Source of the DNA: Streptomyces sp. 1331.2 | Lineage (GTDB): Bacteria; Actinomycetota; Actinomycetes; Streptomycetales; Streptomycetaceae | DNA length: 64,000 nucleotides | NCBI RefSeq assembly: GCF_900199205.1 | Contig: NZ_OBMJ01000001.1 | Location: 6,627,001 to 6,691,000, forward strand | Direction: 5' to 3' | Shown here: piece after piece, positions 16,163-23,738 of the stretch | How the letters are laid out: every line of letters starts with the position of its first letter | Numbering within the stretch: position 1 is the stretch's first letter | Program-made: the position numbers and the translations under genes | Notes under the pieces: generated by a model | Told to the model about the DNA's origin: nothing | Databases searched by the model: none | The model's input: the letters and a program-made list of their open reading frames with translations, nothing else

Positions 16163-17506
16163 ATGGACGGGACTCAATTCGGCGAACTCCTCAGGGCCCA
16201 CCGGAACCGGCGCGGGCTCACCCAGCGTCAGCTGGCCGACCTGGCGACGCTGAGTGTGCGCGCCGTGCGCAACCTCGAACTGGGGAAGGCGCAGCGGCCC
16301 CGGCAGGAGACGGTCCGGCTGCTGAGCGAGGTGCTGCGGCTGAACGACTCGCGTCGGGCCGAGCTGGAGTCGGCGGCGTACGCGCCGGTGCCGGTCGGTC
16401 GGCGGGGCATCGGCGAGTCGGTGGCCCCGCCCGCGCCGACCGCGCCGATGGTCGGCCGGATCGCCGAACTCGACGGTCTGATGCGGATGTTGACGGTGGA
16501 CGGTCATCGGTCGCTGAGCATCGTCGGGCTCGGGGGTGTCGGCAAGACCCGGTTGGCGCTCGAACTCGCCGGGGCCGTCCACGCCGGGTGCGGGTGGCCG
16601 GTGCTGTGGCTGCCGTGGCAGGCCCTGTCGGGCCGGGAGGCGGGCGGCCGTCGGCTGGCGGACCTGCCGATCGGCAGGCTGCTGCCCGAGGCGGCGGAGG
16701 ACCCCCGGCGGGCCCTGGCCGCGCTCGGTCCGCTGATCGGTGACGCGCAGCTCCTGCTGGTGATCGACGGATCGGATGCCGACGGTGAGCAGGCGGCGGC
16801 GGAGCTGGCGGGGCTGCTGCAGCGGTGCCCCCGGCTGCGGGTGGTGGTGACCTCCCGGGCGCCGTTGCGGACGGCGGGGGAGCAGGTCGTCCCGCTGGGT
16901 CCGCTGGCGGTGCCGGCGGAGTCGGTGGCCGGGGCCGCCGAGCTGGCCAGGATCGACTCCGTCCGGCTGCTGGTCTCGCACGTCCACCGGTTCCACCCCG
17001 GGTTCCGGCTGGACGCGGCGACCGCGCCGGCCGTGGCGGCGATCTGCCGCCGGCTCGACGGGGTGCCGAGTGCGCTGGCGCACGCGGCCGAGTGGTTCCT
17101 GACGGAGGGCCCGGCGGACCTGCTGGCGCTGGCCACGCACAGTCCGCTGATCCTGGCCTCCTCCCCGAGCGGGGTGGGCCAGCACGCGGACGCCCGTCGC
17201 CACCTCGGCCGGAGCCTGGCCGCGCTGCCGGAGGCCGGGCGGAGGGTGCTGGAGCGGATGGGCGGGCGGGCCGAGCCCTGGACGGTGGCCGAGGCGGCCG
17301 GCCCCGCGCCGGACCCGGCCGGGTACGCGGAGGCCACGCGGGCCGTGCACGGGCTGCTGGTGCACGGTCTGCTGCGGGAGACCGCCGACGGGCTGCGGCG
17401 CCGGTTCACCGTGCTCAACCTGGTTCGTGCACTGACCGCCGAGCGGCCGGTCGGGGCCGGAGCCGGGCCCGGGGCCGGCGTGCCGGTGCCCGTGGGCGGG
17501 GTCTGA
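16163..17506 (+). CDS. XRE-family regulator with NB-ARC-type ATPase domain
   Basis: This 447-residue protein begins with a helix-turn-helix domain (residues 5-65: LLRAHRNRRGLTQRQLADLA, then SVRAVRNLELGKAQ). An NTPase module of the NB-ARC/STAND type follows, with Walker A GLGGVGKT at about residues 122-129, a Walker B-like LLLVIDGSDAD and a sensor region VVVTSRAPL. It ends without the TPR repeats often found in larger relatives. Such proteins often act as pathway-specific activators at the edge of biosynthetic clusters, so it probably controls the genes that start at 17749. GGGGAGA precedes the ATG at 16163. Confidence 0.82.
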   Translation: MDGTQFGELLRAHRNRRGLTQRQLADLATLSVRAVRNLELGKAQRPRQETVRLLSEVLRLNDSRRAELESAAYAPVPVGRRGIGESVAPPAPTAPMVGRIAELDGLMRMLTVDGHRSLSIVGLGGVGKTRLALELAGAVHAGCGWPVLWLPWQALSGREAGGRRLADLPIGRLLPEAAEDPRRALAALGPLIGDAQLLLVIDGSDADGEQAAAELAGLLQRCPRLRVVVTSRAPLRTAGEQVVPLGPLAVPAESVAGAAELARIDSVRLLVSHVHRFHPGFRLDAATAPAVAAICRRLDGVPSALAHAAEWFLTEGPADLLALATHSPLILASSPSGVGQHADARRHLGRSLAALPEAGRRVLERMGGRAEPWTVAEAAGPAPDPAGYAEATRAVHGLLVHGLLRETADGLRRRFTVLNLVRALTAERPVGAGAGPGAGVPVPVGGV

Positions 17507-17748
17507 CGCGTCCGGGGCGGGATTCGGCGTGGGGTCCGGGGGAGGGCCCGGGGCGGGGTTCGTGGCGTCGCAGCACGCGGCGGGAACCCCGCGGTGGGTC
17601 CGAAACTACCGCTCGGATGCCCCTGGGAGTGCCCTTCGGGGGCCGGGGCCGTCACTACGTTCGGCTCAGTCGGCAAACAGTCGACCTCAGCGAGCTCATC
17701 GAGACGTCAGATGCGACGCGAAAAGCGGCATCCCGGCGGAAGCGAACT
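17507..17748 (+). promoter_or_regulatory. Promoter region of the glutamate mutase block, periodic repeats
   Basis: In this 242-bp gap, CAGTCG occurs at 17667 and 17678, with a related CAGCGA at 17688, giving 11- and 10-bp periods. SARP regulators bind direct repeats with roughly this spacing, and an AfsR-type SARP is encoded in the cluster. A GCGGAAGCG stretch just before the ATG may serve as the ribosome binding site. Confidence 0.35.
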
Positions 17749-18273
17749 ATGGAAACAGAGAACACGCGCTCGGCCATCGCGAGAACCGGACTCGATGTCG
17801 TCGTCTCCGGAGTGATGTCCGACGCCCACACCTGGAACCTCGTCTACCTCCAGTTGCTGCTGGAGGAGTTGGGGCACCGAGTCGTCAACCTCGGCCCCTG
17901 CGTGCCCGGCGACCTGCTGGTCGCCGAGTGCGAGTGGCGCCGCCCGGACCTGATCGTGCTCAGCAGCGTGAACGGGCACGGTGCCCAGGACGGCCTGCTG
18001 GCGATCGAACGGCTGCGGGCCTGCCCGGAGCTGGCGGACTGCCCGGTGATCATCGGCGGGAAGCTCGGCGTGCGCGGCGCCGACGAAGGCGACCGCTCGG
18101 CCGAGCTGCTGGCGGCCGGGTTCGACGCGGTCTTCGACGACGCGGGCGGGGTGACGGCCTTCCGCTCCTTCGTCGGATCCCTGGAGAAGGCGGCCCTGCG
18201 AGCGGGGACGTCGGAGGCCGGCCTTGGAACGGCGCCGGCGTCGCTGGCCCTGGAAGCGGGAGGCGCCCGATGA
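17749..18273 (+). CDS. Glutamate (methylaspartate) mutase S subunit, cobalamin-binding
   Basis: This 174-residue protein is a B12-binding domain like the small subunit of glutamate mutase, which rearranges L-glutamate to (2S,3S)-3-methylaspartate with adenosylcobalamin. The cobalamin lower-ligand motif appears as SDAHTWN, with His27 in the expected place but Asn30 instead of the Gly of DxHxxG. VVNLGPCVPGDLLVAE, LIVLSSVNGHGAQD and PVIIGGKLGVRG match the later strands of the fold. The gene overlaps the next one by ATGA, the usual coupling of S and E subunits. In friulimicin-type pathways this enzyme supplies methylaspartate for an NRPS, and the NRPS genes here are 6 kb downstream. Confidence 0.85.
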   Translation: METENTRSAIARTGLDVVVSGVMSDAHTWNLVYLQLLLEELGHRVVNLGPCVPGDLLVAECEWRRPDLIVLSSVNGHGAQDGLLAIERLRACPELADCPVIIGGKLGVRGADEGDRSAELLAAGFDAVFDDAGGVTAFRSFVGSLEKAALRAGTSEAGLGTAPASLALEAGGAR

Positions 18274-19706
18274 ACGGCGAGCCGGAGCGGGCCGCCGGAC
18301 CGGACCGGACCGCCCGACCGGTACGAACCGCCGATCCGGAGCGGACCGGCGAGGTCGCCCGGTCCGCCGCCCGGGTGCTCCCGGTCCGGCGGTCCGGCTT
18401 CGGCGAGTTCGTCGCCCGGGCGCATGCCCGCGGGCAGTTGGTCGTCCAGCCCCGGATGGGCTTCAGCGACCCCGAGGAGATGCGCGGTGGGCTGCTCGCG
18501 ACCAAGCGGGCCCGGGCCACCACCGTCGGCACGCTCACCCTGGACAGCTACACCCGGGTCGGCGACCACGACGCCGCCCGCCGGGCGCTGGCCGCAGGGG
18601 TGCGCCTCAACGGCTACCCGATCGTCGCCCACGGCACTGCCCGTACCGGGGCCGTCCTGGACGGGGCGCTGGACGAGGGCTTCCCCGTCCAGGTCCGGCA
18701 CGGTTCGGCGCGGCCGCAGCGCATCATGACCGCCCTGGCCGAGGCCGGCCTGCACGCCACCGAGGGCGGACCGGCCTCCTACTGCCTGCCGTACGGCCGG
18801 GTGCCGCTGCGCGAGTCGGTGGAGAACTGGGCCGAGTGCTGCCGACTGCTCGGCTCCGTAAGGGACTTCGGCGAGGAGCCGCACCTGGAGACCTTCGGCG
18901 GCTGCATGATGGGCCAGCTCTGCCCGCCCTCGCTGCTGGTCGCCATCAGCCTCCTGGAGGGACTGTTCTTCTGCCAGAACGGGGTGACCGACGTCTCGCT
19001 GAGCTACGCCCAGCAGACCAGCGGCCCGCAGGACGAGGAGGCCGTGGCCGCGCTGCGCCGGCTGGCGGCCGAGTTCCTGCCCACGCCCTCCTGGCACATC
19101 GTGGTCTACACCTACATGGGCGTCTTCCCACAGACCCCCGAGGGGGCGGCCGACCTGCTCGCCGCCTCGGCGCGGCTCGCGGTCCGCTCAGGCGCCTCAC
19201 GGCTGATCGTGAAGACCTCCGCCGAGGCGTTCGGGATCCCGACCGTCGGGGAGAACATGACCGCCCTGGAGCACGCGGCCCGGGTGGCAGCCGGGACAAC
19301 CTCCCTACCGGGCACCGGGGTCGAGGAGGACAGCGAGGTCTACGCCGAGGCGCGGGCCTTTGTGGAGGCGGTGCTGGACCTGGACGGCGTGGTCGCCCGC
19401 TCCCTGCCGACCGCCTTCGAACGCGGCTACCTGGACGTCCCGTTCTGCCTGCACCCGGACAACGCGGGCCTGTCCCGCAGCACCATCGACGACTCCGGCC
19501 GACTGCGCTGGACGGCGACCGGCTCGATGCCGCTCGGCCGCGCCGCCGTCACCGGGCTCACCCGGCCGCTCACCTCGGCCGGACTGCTGACCTCGCTGTC
19601 GTACGTCCAACGCGGCTACGACCGCGCGGAACTCGGCCGCGCCGCGGGCCGGTCGATCACCACTGTTCCTTCATCCACTCCAGAGAGCACGAGGCCCCAA
19701 CCGTGA
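18270..19706 (+). CDS. Glutamate (methylaspartate) mutase E subunit
   Basis: This 478-residue catalytic subunit has the TIM-barrel fold of glutamate mutase E. Recognisable segments are VVQPRMGFSDPEEM near the substrate pocket, LNGYPIVAHG, VQVRHGSARP (an arginine for substrate carboxylate binding), TFGGCMMGQLCPPS and IVKTSAEAFGIPT. The family is about 480 residues long, so this copy looks intact; the first 45 residues are a variable, arginine-rich extension. It works with the S subunit encoded immediately upstream (ATGA overlap) and is translationally coupled to the next gene (GTGA). Expected product: 3-methylaspartate for the peptide. Confidence 0.88.
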   Translation: MNGEPERAAGPDRTARPVRTADPERTGEVARSAARVLPVRRSGFGEFVARAHARGQLVVQPRMGFSDPEEMRGGLLATKRARATTVGTLTLDSYTRVGDHDAARRALAAGVRLNGYPIVAHGTARTGAVLDGALDEGFPVQVRHGSARPQRIMTALAEAGLHATEGGPASYCLPYGRVPLRESVENWAECCRLLGSVRDFGEEPHLETFGGCMMGQLCPPSLLVAISLLEGLFFCQNGVTDVSLSYAQQTSGPQDEEAVAALRRLAAEFLPTPSWHIVVYTYMGVFPQTPEGAADLLAASARLAVRSGASRLIVKTSAEAFGIPTVGENMTALEHAARVAAGTTSLPGTGVEEDSEVYAEARAFVEAVLDLDGVVARSLPTAFERGYLDVPFCLHPDNAGLSRSTIDDSGRLRWTATGSMPLGRAAVTGLTRPLTSAGLLTSLSYVQRGYDRAELGRAAGRSITTVPSSTPESTRPQP

Positions 19707-20698
19707 ACACCCCCTTCGAGACGCCCGAACTCCCGCACCCCCGCCGGCACCTGACCTCCCCGGTCACCCGCGGCGCGCTGCGCATCCAGGGCGGGCTGCT
19801 GACCGCCGCCCGCCAGTTCCTGCGCGACAACGGCTTCACCGAGCTGCTCCCGCCGATCATCGGGCCGGTCACCGACCCGGGCAACCGCGGCGCCAAGCAG
19901 GTCGACATCGACTACTACGGCCACCGCTACAAGCTGATGACCAGCGCGATCCTGTACAAGCAGGCCTCGCTGCTGGCCTTCGACAAGATCTTCTACGTGG
20001 CGCCGAACGTCCGCCTGGAGCCGGTGGAGACCGCCGGCACCGGCCGCCACCTCACCGAGTTCCACCAGCTGGACGTCGAGGTGGCCGGCGCCACCCGGGA
20101 CGACATCCTCCAGCTGATCGAGGACCTGGTGCGCCACATGGCCCGCCACGTGGTCACCGAGCACGCCGAGGACCTGGAGCAACTCGGCCGCGACCCGGGC
20201 GCGTTCACCGACCTGATCAACACCGCCTTCGACCGGATCTCGCACGCCACCGCCGTCGAGCGGCTGCACGAGCTCGGCCACGGGCAGAGCCCGGACGCCG
20301 AACTCGACTGGCCCGGCGAGGCGTTGCTCTCCGGCAAGGCCAGCCGCCCGTTCTTCGTCACCGACTACCCCAAGGGCTCGCGCGGCTTCTACGACCGGGA
20401 GAACCTGGAAAATCCGGGCGTGCTGCGCAACTTCGACCTGATCGCGCCCGAGGGCTACGGCGAACTGTGCAGCGGCAGCGAGCGCGAGTCCGACTACGCG
20501 CGGATCGTCGCCCGGATCCGCGAGACCGGCGAGAACCCGGCCAAGTACGCCTGGTACCTGGAGACCGCCCGCGAGGGCATCCCGGCCAGCTCCGGCTTCG
20601 GCATCGGCCTGCAGCGCCTCACCCGCTACGTCGCCGGGCTGGACGCCGTCTGGCAGGCCAGCGCGTTCCCCAAGCTGGTCGGGACGGTGTCGCCGTGA
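19703..20698 (+). CDS. AsnRS-like class II synthetase paralogue without anticodon domain
   Basis: This 331-residue protein corresponds to the class II catalytic core of aspartyl/asparaginyl-tRNA synthetases but starts directly with the core, so the N-terminal OB-fold anticodon domain is missing. Motif 2 is visible around NVRLEPVETAGTGRHL and EFHQLDVEVA, and motif 3 around SGFGIGLQRLTRY. Archaeal-type stand-alone paralogues of this kind make asparagine from aspartate by adenylating the side-chain carboxylate. Placed in an operon with glutamate mutase, it may amidate 3-methylaspartate to 3-methylasparagine, or otherwise activate it; this is inference. The GTG at 19703 overlaps the preceding stop. 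Confidence 0.8.
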   Translation: MNTPFETPELPHPRRHLTSPVTRGALRIQGGLLTAARQFLRDNGFTELLPPIIGPVTDPGNRGAKQVDIDYYGHRYKLMTSAILYKQASLLAFDKIFYVAPNVRLEPVETAGTGRHLTEFHQLDVEVAGATRDDILQLIEDLVRHMARHVVTEHAEDLEQLGRDPGAFTDLINTAFDRISHATAVERLHELGHGQSPDAELDWPGEALLSGKASRPFFVTDYPKGSRGFYDRENLENPGVLRNFDLIAPEGYGELCSGSERESDYARIVARIRETGENPAKYAWYLETAREGIPASSGFGIGLQRLTRYVAGLDAVWQASAFPKLVGTVSP

Positions 20699-21990
20699 GC
20701 GCCCTGCACGCCGTCGGCCTGCCGGAGGCCGAGATCCGCACCCGCGCCCGCACCGGCACCGCCGCGGCCTTCCCCTCGGTGGACGACTACGGCCACACCC
20801 TCTACGGCGACGACGGCCGGCCCGCCGCGGACCCGCTCGACCGGGCCCGGCTGGTCCCGCCGGTGTTCGTCCCGCAGCGGCTGGAGAAGCTGATCGACCT
20901 GGGCCGCGAACCGCTCTTCTCCGACGTCGAACTCGCCACCACCGTCGGCGGTTTCGCCTCCGCACTGCCGCTGTACGTGTCGGCCTTCGGCTCCACCCAG
21001 GTCGCCAGCCGCGACCTCGGGGTGGCCGCCGCCCGGCAGGCCGGCCGGCTCGGCCTGCCGATGGTGATCGGCGAGAACATCGTCCCGGTCCAGGGCTACG
21101 GCCGCGCCGAGACCGACGAACAGCGCGCCCTGCTGCGCAGGATCGAGGCCTATGCCGGTGAACTCCCGGACGGACTGGGCGGGTTGGTGGTCCAGCAGAG
21201 CACCGAGGACGCCGACGCCGAGGTCTGGAACCTGGTCTACAGCGACCCCGGCACCCGCGGACTGCTCGAATCCGGGCGCCTGGGCTTCGAGTTGAAGGTC
21301 GGCCAGGGGGCGAAGCCCGGCCTCGGCGGAATGACCGTCCTGCCGCGCGCCGAGGCGGCCCGGCTCGCCGACCGCTTCCAGCTCCAGGAGGTCTTCGGTC
21401 CGGACGATCCGCGGGTCCTGCGCAGCGGCAGCCCCGGCACCTTCACCGACGAGATCCTGCGCCAGCAGATCCGGCTGATGCGCAACAACTTCCCGCACGC
21501 CCGGGTCTGGGTGAAGCTCCCGCCGGCCCGGGACGTCGCCGCGGCCGCTGCGGTGGCCTGGGCGGCCGGCGCCGACGCGGTGACCGTGGACGGCGCCGAG
21601 GGCGGCTCAGGCTGGGCGCCCAGCGCCTTCCCGGCGCAGGTCGGCCTCCCGCTGCACGAGTGCCTGCGCCGGGTCAGCCCGACCGGCTGCCTGCTCGCGG
21701 CCGGCCGGATCTGGGAGGGCGCCCGGGCGGCCAAGGCGCTCGCCCTCGGGGCCACCGCCGTCGGCCTCGGGCGGGCGGCGCTGCTGGCCGTCGACGAGGA
21801 CCCGCAGGACGGCCTGGCCCGCCTGGTGGAGTGCCTGGCGCTGGAGCTGCGGCTGATCACCAGCGCGCTCGGCGTCTACTCCACCGGCGCGCTGACCCCG
21901 GAGGACGTCTGGTTCGGCGCGGACCCCACGACGACCGCCACCGCCGAACATCGGGTGGGGAGCCAGGCGGAGGGCCACCTCCGTGGCTGA
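20695..21990 (+). CDS. FMN-dependent glutamate synthase-like enzyme
   Basis: This 431-residue protein resembles the FMN-binding synthase domain of glutamate synthase large subunits, but without the glutaminase domain. Signature segments are LPLYVSAFGSTQ, LPMVIGENIVPVQGYG, GFELKVGQGAKPGLGG, RVWVKLPPARDVAAAA and VTVDGAEGGSGWAPSAF. The usual [3Fe-4S] cysteine cluster is not obvious in this copy. Stand-alone members reduce or oxidise alpha-imino or alpha-hydroxy acids. Its GTGA overlap with the synthetase paralogue and tight coupling to the exporter gene tie it to the same building-block pathway, possibly acting on a methylaspartate derivative. Confidence 0.75.
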   Translation: MSALHAVGLPEAEIRTRARTGTAAAFPSVDDYGHTLYGDDGRPAADPLDRARLVPPVFVPQRLEKLIDLGREPLFSDVELATTVGGFASALPLYVSAFGSTQVASRDLGVAAARQAGRLGLPMVIGENIVPVQGYGRAETDEQRALLRRIEAYAGELPDGLGGLVVQQSTEDADAEVWNLVYSDPGTRGLLESGRLGFELKVGQGAKPGLGGMTVLPRAEAARLADRFQLQEVFGPDDPRVLRSGSPGTFTDEILRQQIRLMRNNFPHARVWVKLPPARDVAAAAAVAWAAGADAVTVDGAEGGSGWAPSAFPAQVGLPLHECLRRVSPTGCLLAAGRIWEGARAAKALALGATAVGLGRAALLAVDEDPQDGLARLVECLALELRLITSALGVYSTGALTPEDVWFGADPTTTATAEHRVGSQAEGHLRG

Positions 21991-23311
21991 GGCCGAGACC
22001 CTGGTCCGCAAGGACGGCCCGGAGCCGCCCGGCCGGCCGGGGCAGCCCGGACAGCCCGAACCGCACGCCTACGGAAGCCCGTTCAGCCCCGGCTACCTCG
22101 GCTTCGTCGCCGCGAACGGCTTCTCCGCGGTCGGGAACTCCGCCTGGTTCGTCGCCCTCACCGTGGTGCTCACCGAGACCGCCTCCCCGACCGTGACCGG
22201 CGCCGTCCTGGCGCTCTGCTCGCTGCCCGCGCTGCTGGGCCTGCTGATCGGCGGGGCGGTGGTCGACCGGACCGGCCCGCGCCGGGTCATGGTCGTGGCG
22301 GACCTGCTGCGCTGCGCCGTCCAGGCGGCGGCCGCCGTCGTCGCCTGGCTCGGCCACCTGTCGGTGCCCGTCTTCGTGGCCGTGCTGCTGCTGACCAACC
22401 TGATGGACGCCTTCTTCATGCCGGCCTCCGGGGCGCTGCGCCCCCGCCTGCTGCCGCGCGAGCACCTGCTGCGGGGCAACTCGCTGTTCCTGCTGGGCGC
22501 GCGCGGCGGCCAGGCACTCGGCGGGCCGGTCGGGGCGCTGCTCATGGGCGTCGGCGGCGCGGCCCTGGTGGCCGGCTTCGACGCGGTCAGCTTCGCCGTC
22601 TCGGCCGTCGCGGTGCTGCTGCTGCGGGCCCCGGCCGTACGGCGAGCGGTACCGACAGCGGCACCGTCCCCGGGAAAGGCCGAGGACGGTGGCGGCCCGC
22701 CGCCGGAGGGCCTGCCGGCCCGGATCCGGGAGGGCCTGCGGTACATCCGCGGCCACCGCGACCTGTTCTGGCTGATCGTGCTGATCGGCCTGAGCGAGCT
22801 CGCCAGCATGGGGCCGGTCAACGTCGGCCTGGTGCTGCTCGCCGACCGCTACGGCACCCCGCTGGGCGTCGGGGCGCTGCTCACCGCCTTCACCCTGGGC
22901 GCCGTCGCCAGCTTCCTGATCTCGACGGCCTGGCCGACCCGCCGCCGCAGCGGCGGCATGGTGGTCGTCGGGGTGACGGGGCAGGGCCTGCTGCTGGCCG
23001 TCCTCGGCGTGATCGGGTCCTTCGGGCCGGCCGTGGCCGTCTACTTCGGGCTCGGCATGCTCTCCGGGCTGGTCGGCAACGTGCTCGGCTCGCTGGTACA
23101 GCGCTGGGCCGCGCCGGAGGTGCGGGGCCGGGTGATGTCCGTCCTCAACATGACGGCCTTCACGGCCGTGCCGGTGGGCAACCTGATGCTGGGCGTGCTG
23201 GTCAACGCCGTCGGGCTGCCCGCCACGATGCTCCTGCACGGCGCCCTGGCCGGGCTCGCGGCGCTCATCGCCGCCCTCCGGCCCGCCATCGGCAAGGCCC
23301 GGCTGGACTGA
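21983..23311 (+). CDS. MFS transporter, probable peptide exporter
   Basis: This 442-residue membrane protein has a hydrophilic N-terminus rich in proline and glycine, then about 12 hydrophobic segments. The loop after helix 2, GGAVVDRTGPRRVMV, is the major facilitator motif A. The family is the MFS_3/enterobactin-exporter-like group often found in natural-product clusters. It overlaps the FMN enzyme gene by 8 bp and precedes mbtH and the NRPS genes, so the likely cargo is the cluster's peptide, giving export and self-resistance. Confidence 0.85.
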   Translation: MAEAETLVRKDGPEPPGRPGQPGQPEPHAYGSPFSPGYLGFVAANGFSAVGNSAWFVALTVVLTETASPTVTGAVLALCSLPALLGLLIGGAVVDRTGPRRVMVVADLLRCAVQAAAAVVAWLGHLSVPVFVAVLLLTNLMDAFFMPASGALRPRLLPREHLLRGNSLFLLGARGGQALGGPVGALLMGVGGAALVAGFDAVSFAVSAVAVLLLRAPAVRRAVPTAAPSPGKAEDGGGPPPEGLPARIREGLRYIRGHRDLFWLIVLIGLSELASMGPVNVGLVLLADRYGTPLGVGALLTAFTLGAVASFLISTAWPTRRRSGGMVVVGVTGQGLLLAVLGVIGSFGPAVAVYFGLGMLSGLVGNVLGSLVQRWAAPEVRGRVMSVLNMTAFTAVPVGNLMLGVLVNAVGLPATMLLHGALAGLAALIAALRPAIGKARLD

Positions 23312-23412
23312 AGTGCCGCCGGACTGCCTCAGCGAGTGCCCCCCGGCGCTTCCCCCCGCTCGTACGGTCGTAGGCGTGGCCGCGGCGCGTGCGAATCCCC
23401 TGGTGACAGACC

Positions 23413-23470
23413 CCCGCAGCGAATCCCCCGCAGAAACCCGCAGCAGAAACCCGCAGCGGACCCCGATACC
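23413..23470 (+). promoter_or_regulatory. mbtH promoter with four CCCGCAG repeats
   Basis: Four direct heptamers CCCGCAG start at 23413, 23427, 23437 and 23450. The candidate -10 box GATACC (23465-23470) begins 8 bp after the last repeat. That spacing is the one known for SARP activators, although the repeat period here (14, 10, 13) is less regular than the usual 11 bp. The MarR and SARP genes at 43.7-47.4 kb are the candidate binders. Confidence 0.45.
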
Positions 23471-23499
23471 GCAGTGAATTCCCGGACACAGGAGCCGAC

Positions 23500-23709
23500 A
23501 TGAGCAGCAACCCCTTCGAGAACCCGGACGAGTCGTACTACGCGCTGGTCAACGACGAGGGCCAGTACTCCCTCTGGCCGGCCTCGATCCCCGTCCCCGA
23601 GGGCTGGACCTCGGCCCACGGCGAGGACACCCGGGAGGCGTGCCTGGCCCACATCGAGTCCGCGTGGACGGACATGCGGCCCAACAGCCTGATCAACGCG
23701 TCGAACTGA
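23500..23709 (+). CDS. mbtH: MbtH-like protein
   Basis: This 69-residue member of the MbtH family binds adenylation domains and is often required for their folding and activity. The diagnostic residues are present: NPFENPDESYYALVNDEGQY at the N-terminus, SLWPASIPVPEGW in the middle, and the C-terminal WTDMRPNSL. A GGAG site precedes the ATG by 5 nt. It lies 29 bp before the first NRPS gene, the usual position. Confidence 0.97.
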   Translation: MSSNPFENPDESYYALVNDEGQYSLWPASIPVPEGWTSAHGEDTREACLAHIESAWTDMRPNSLINASN

Positions 23710-23738
23710 CCCGCCCCGCGCGACCCCTAGGAGTCCCC

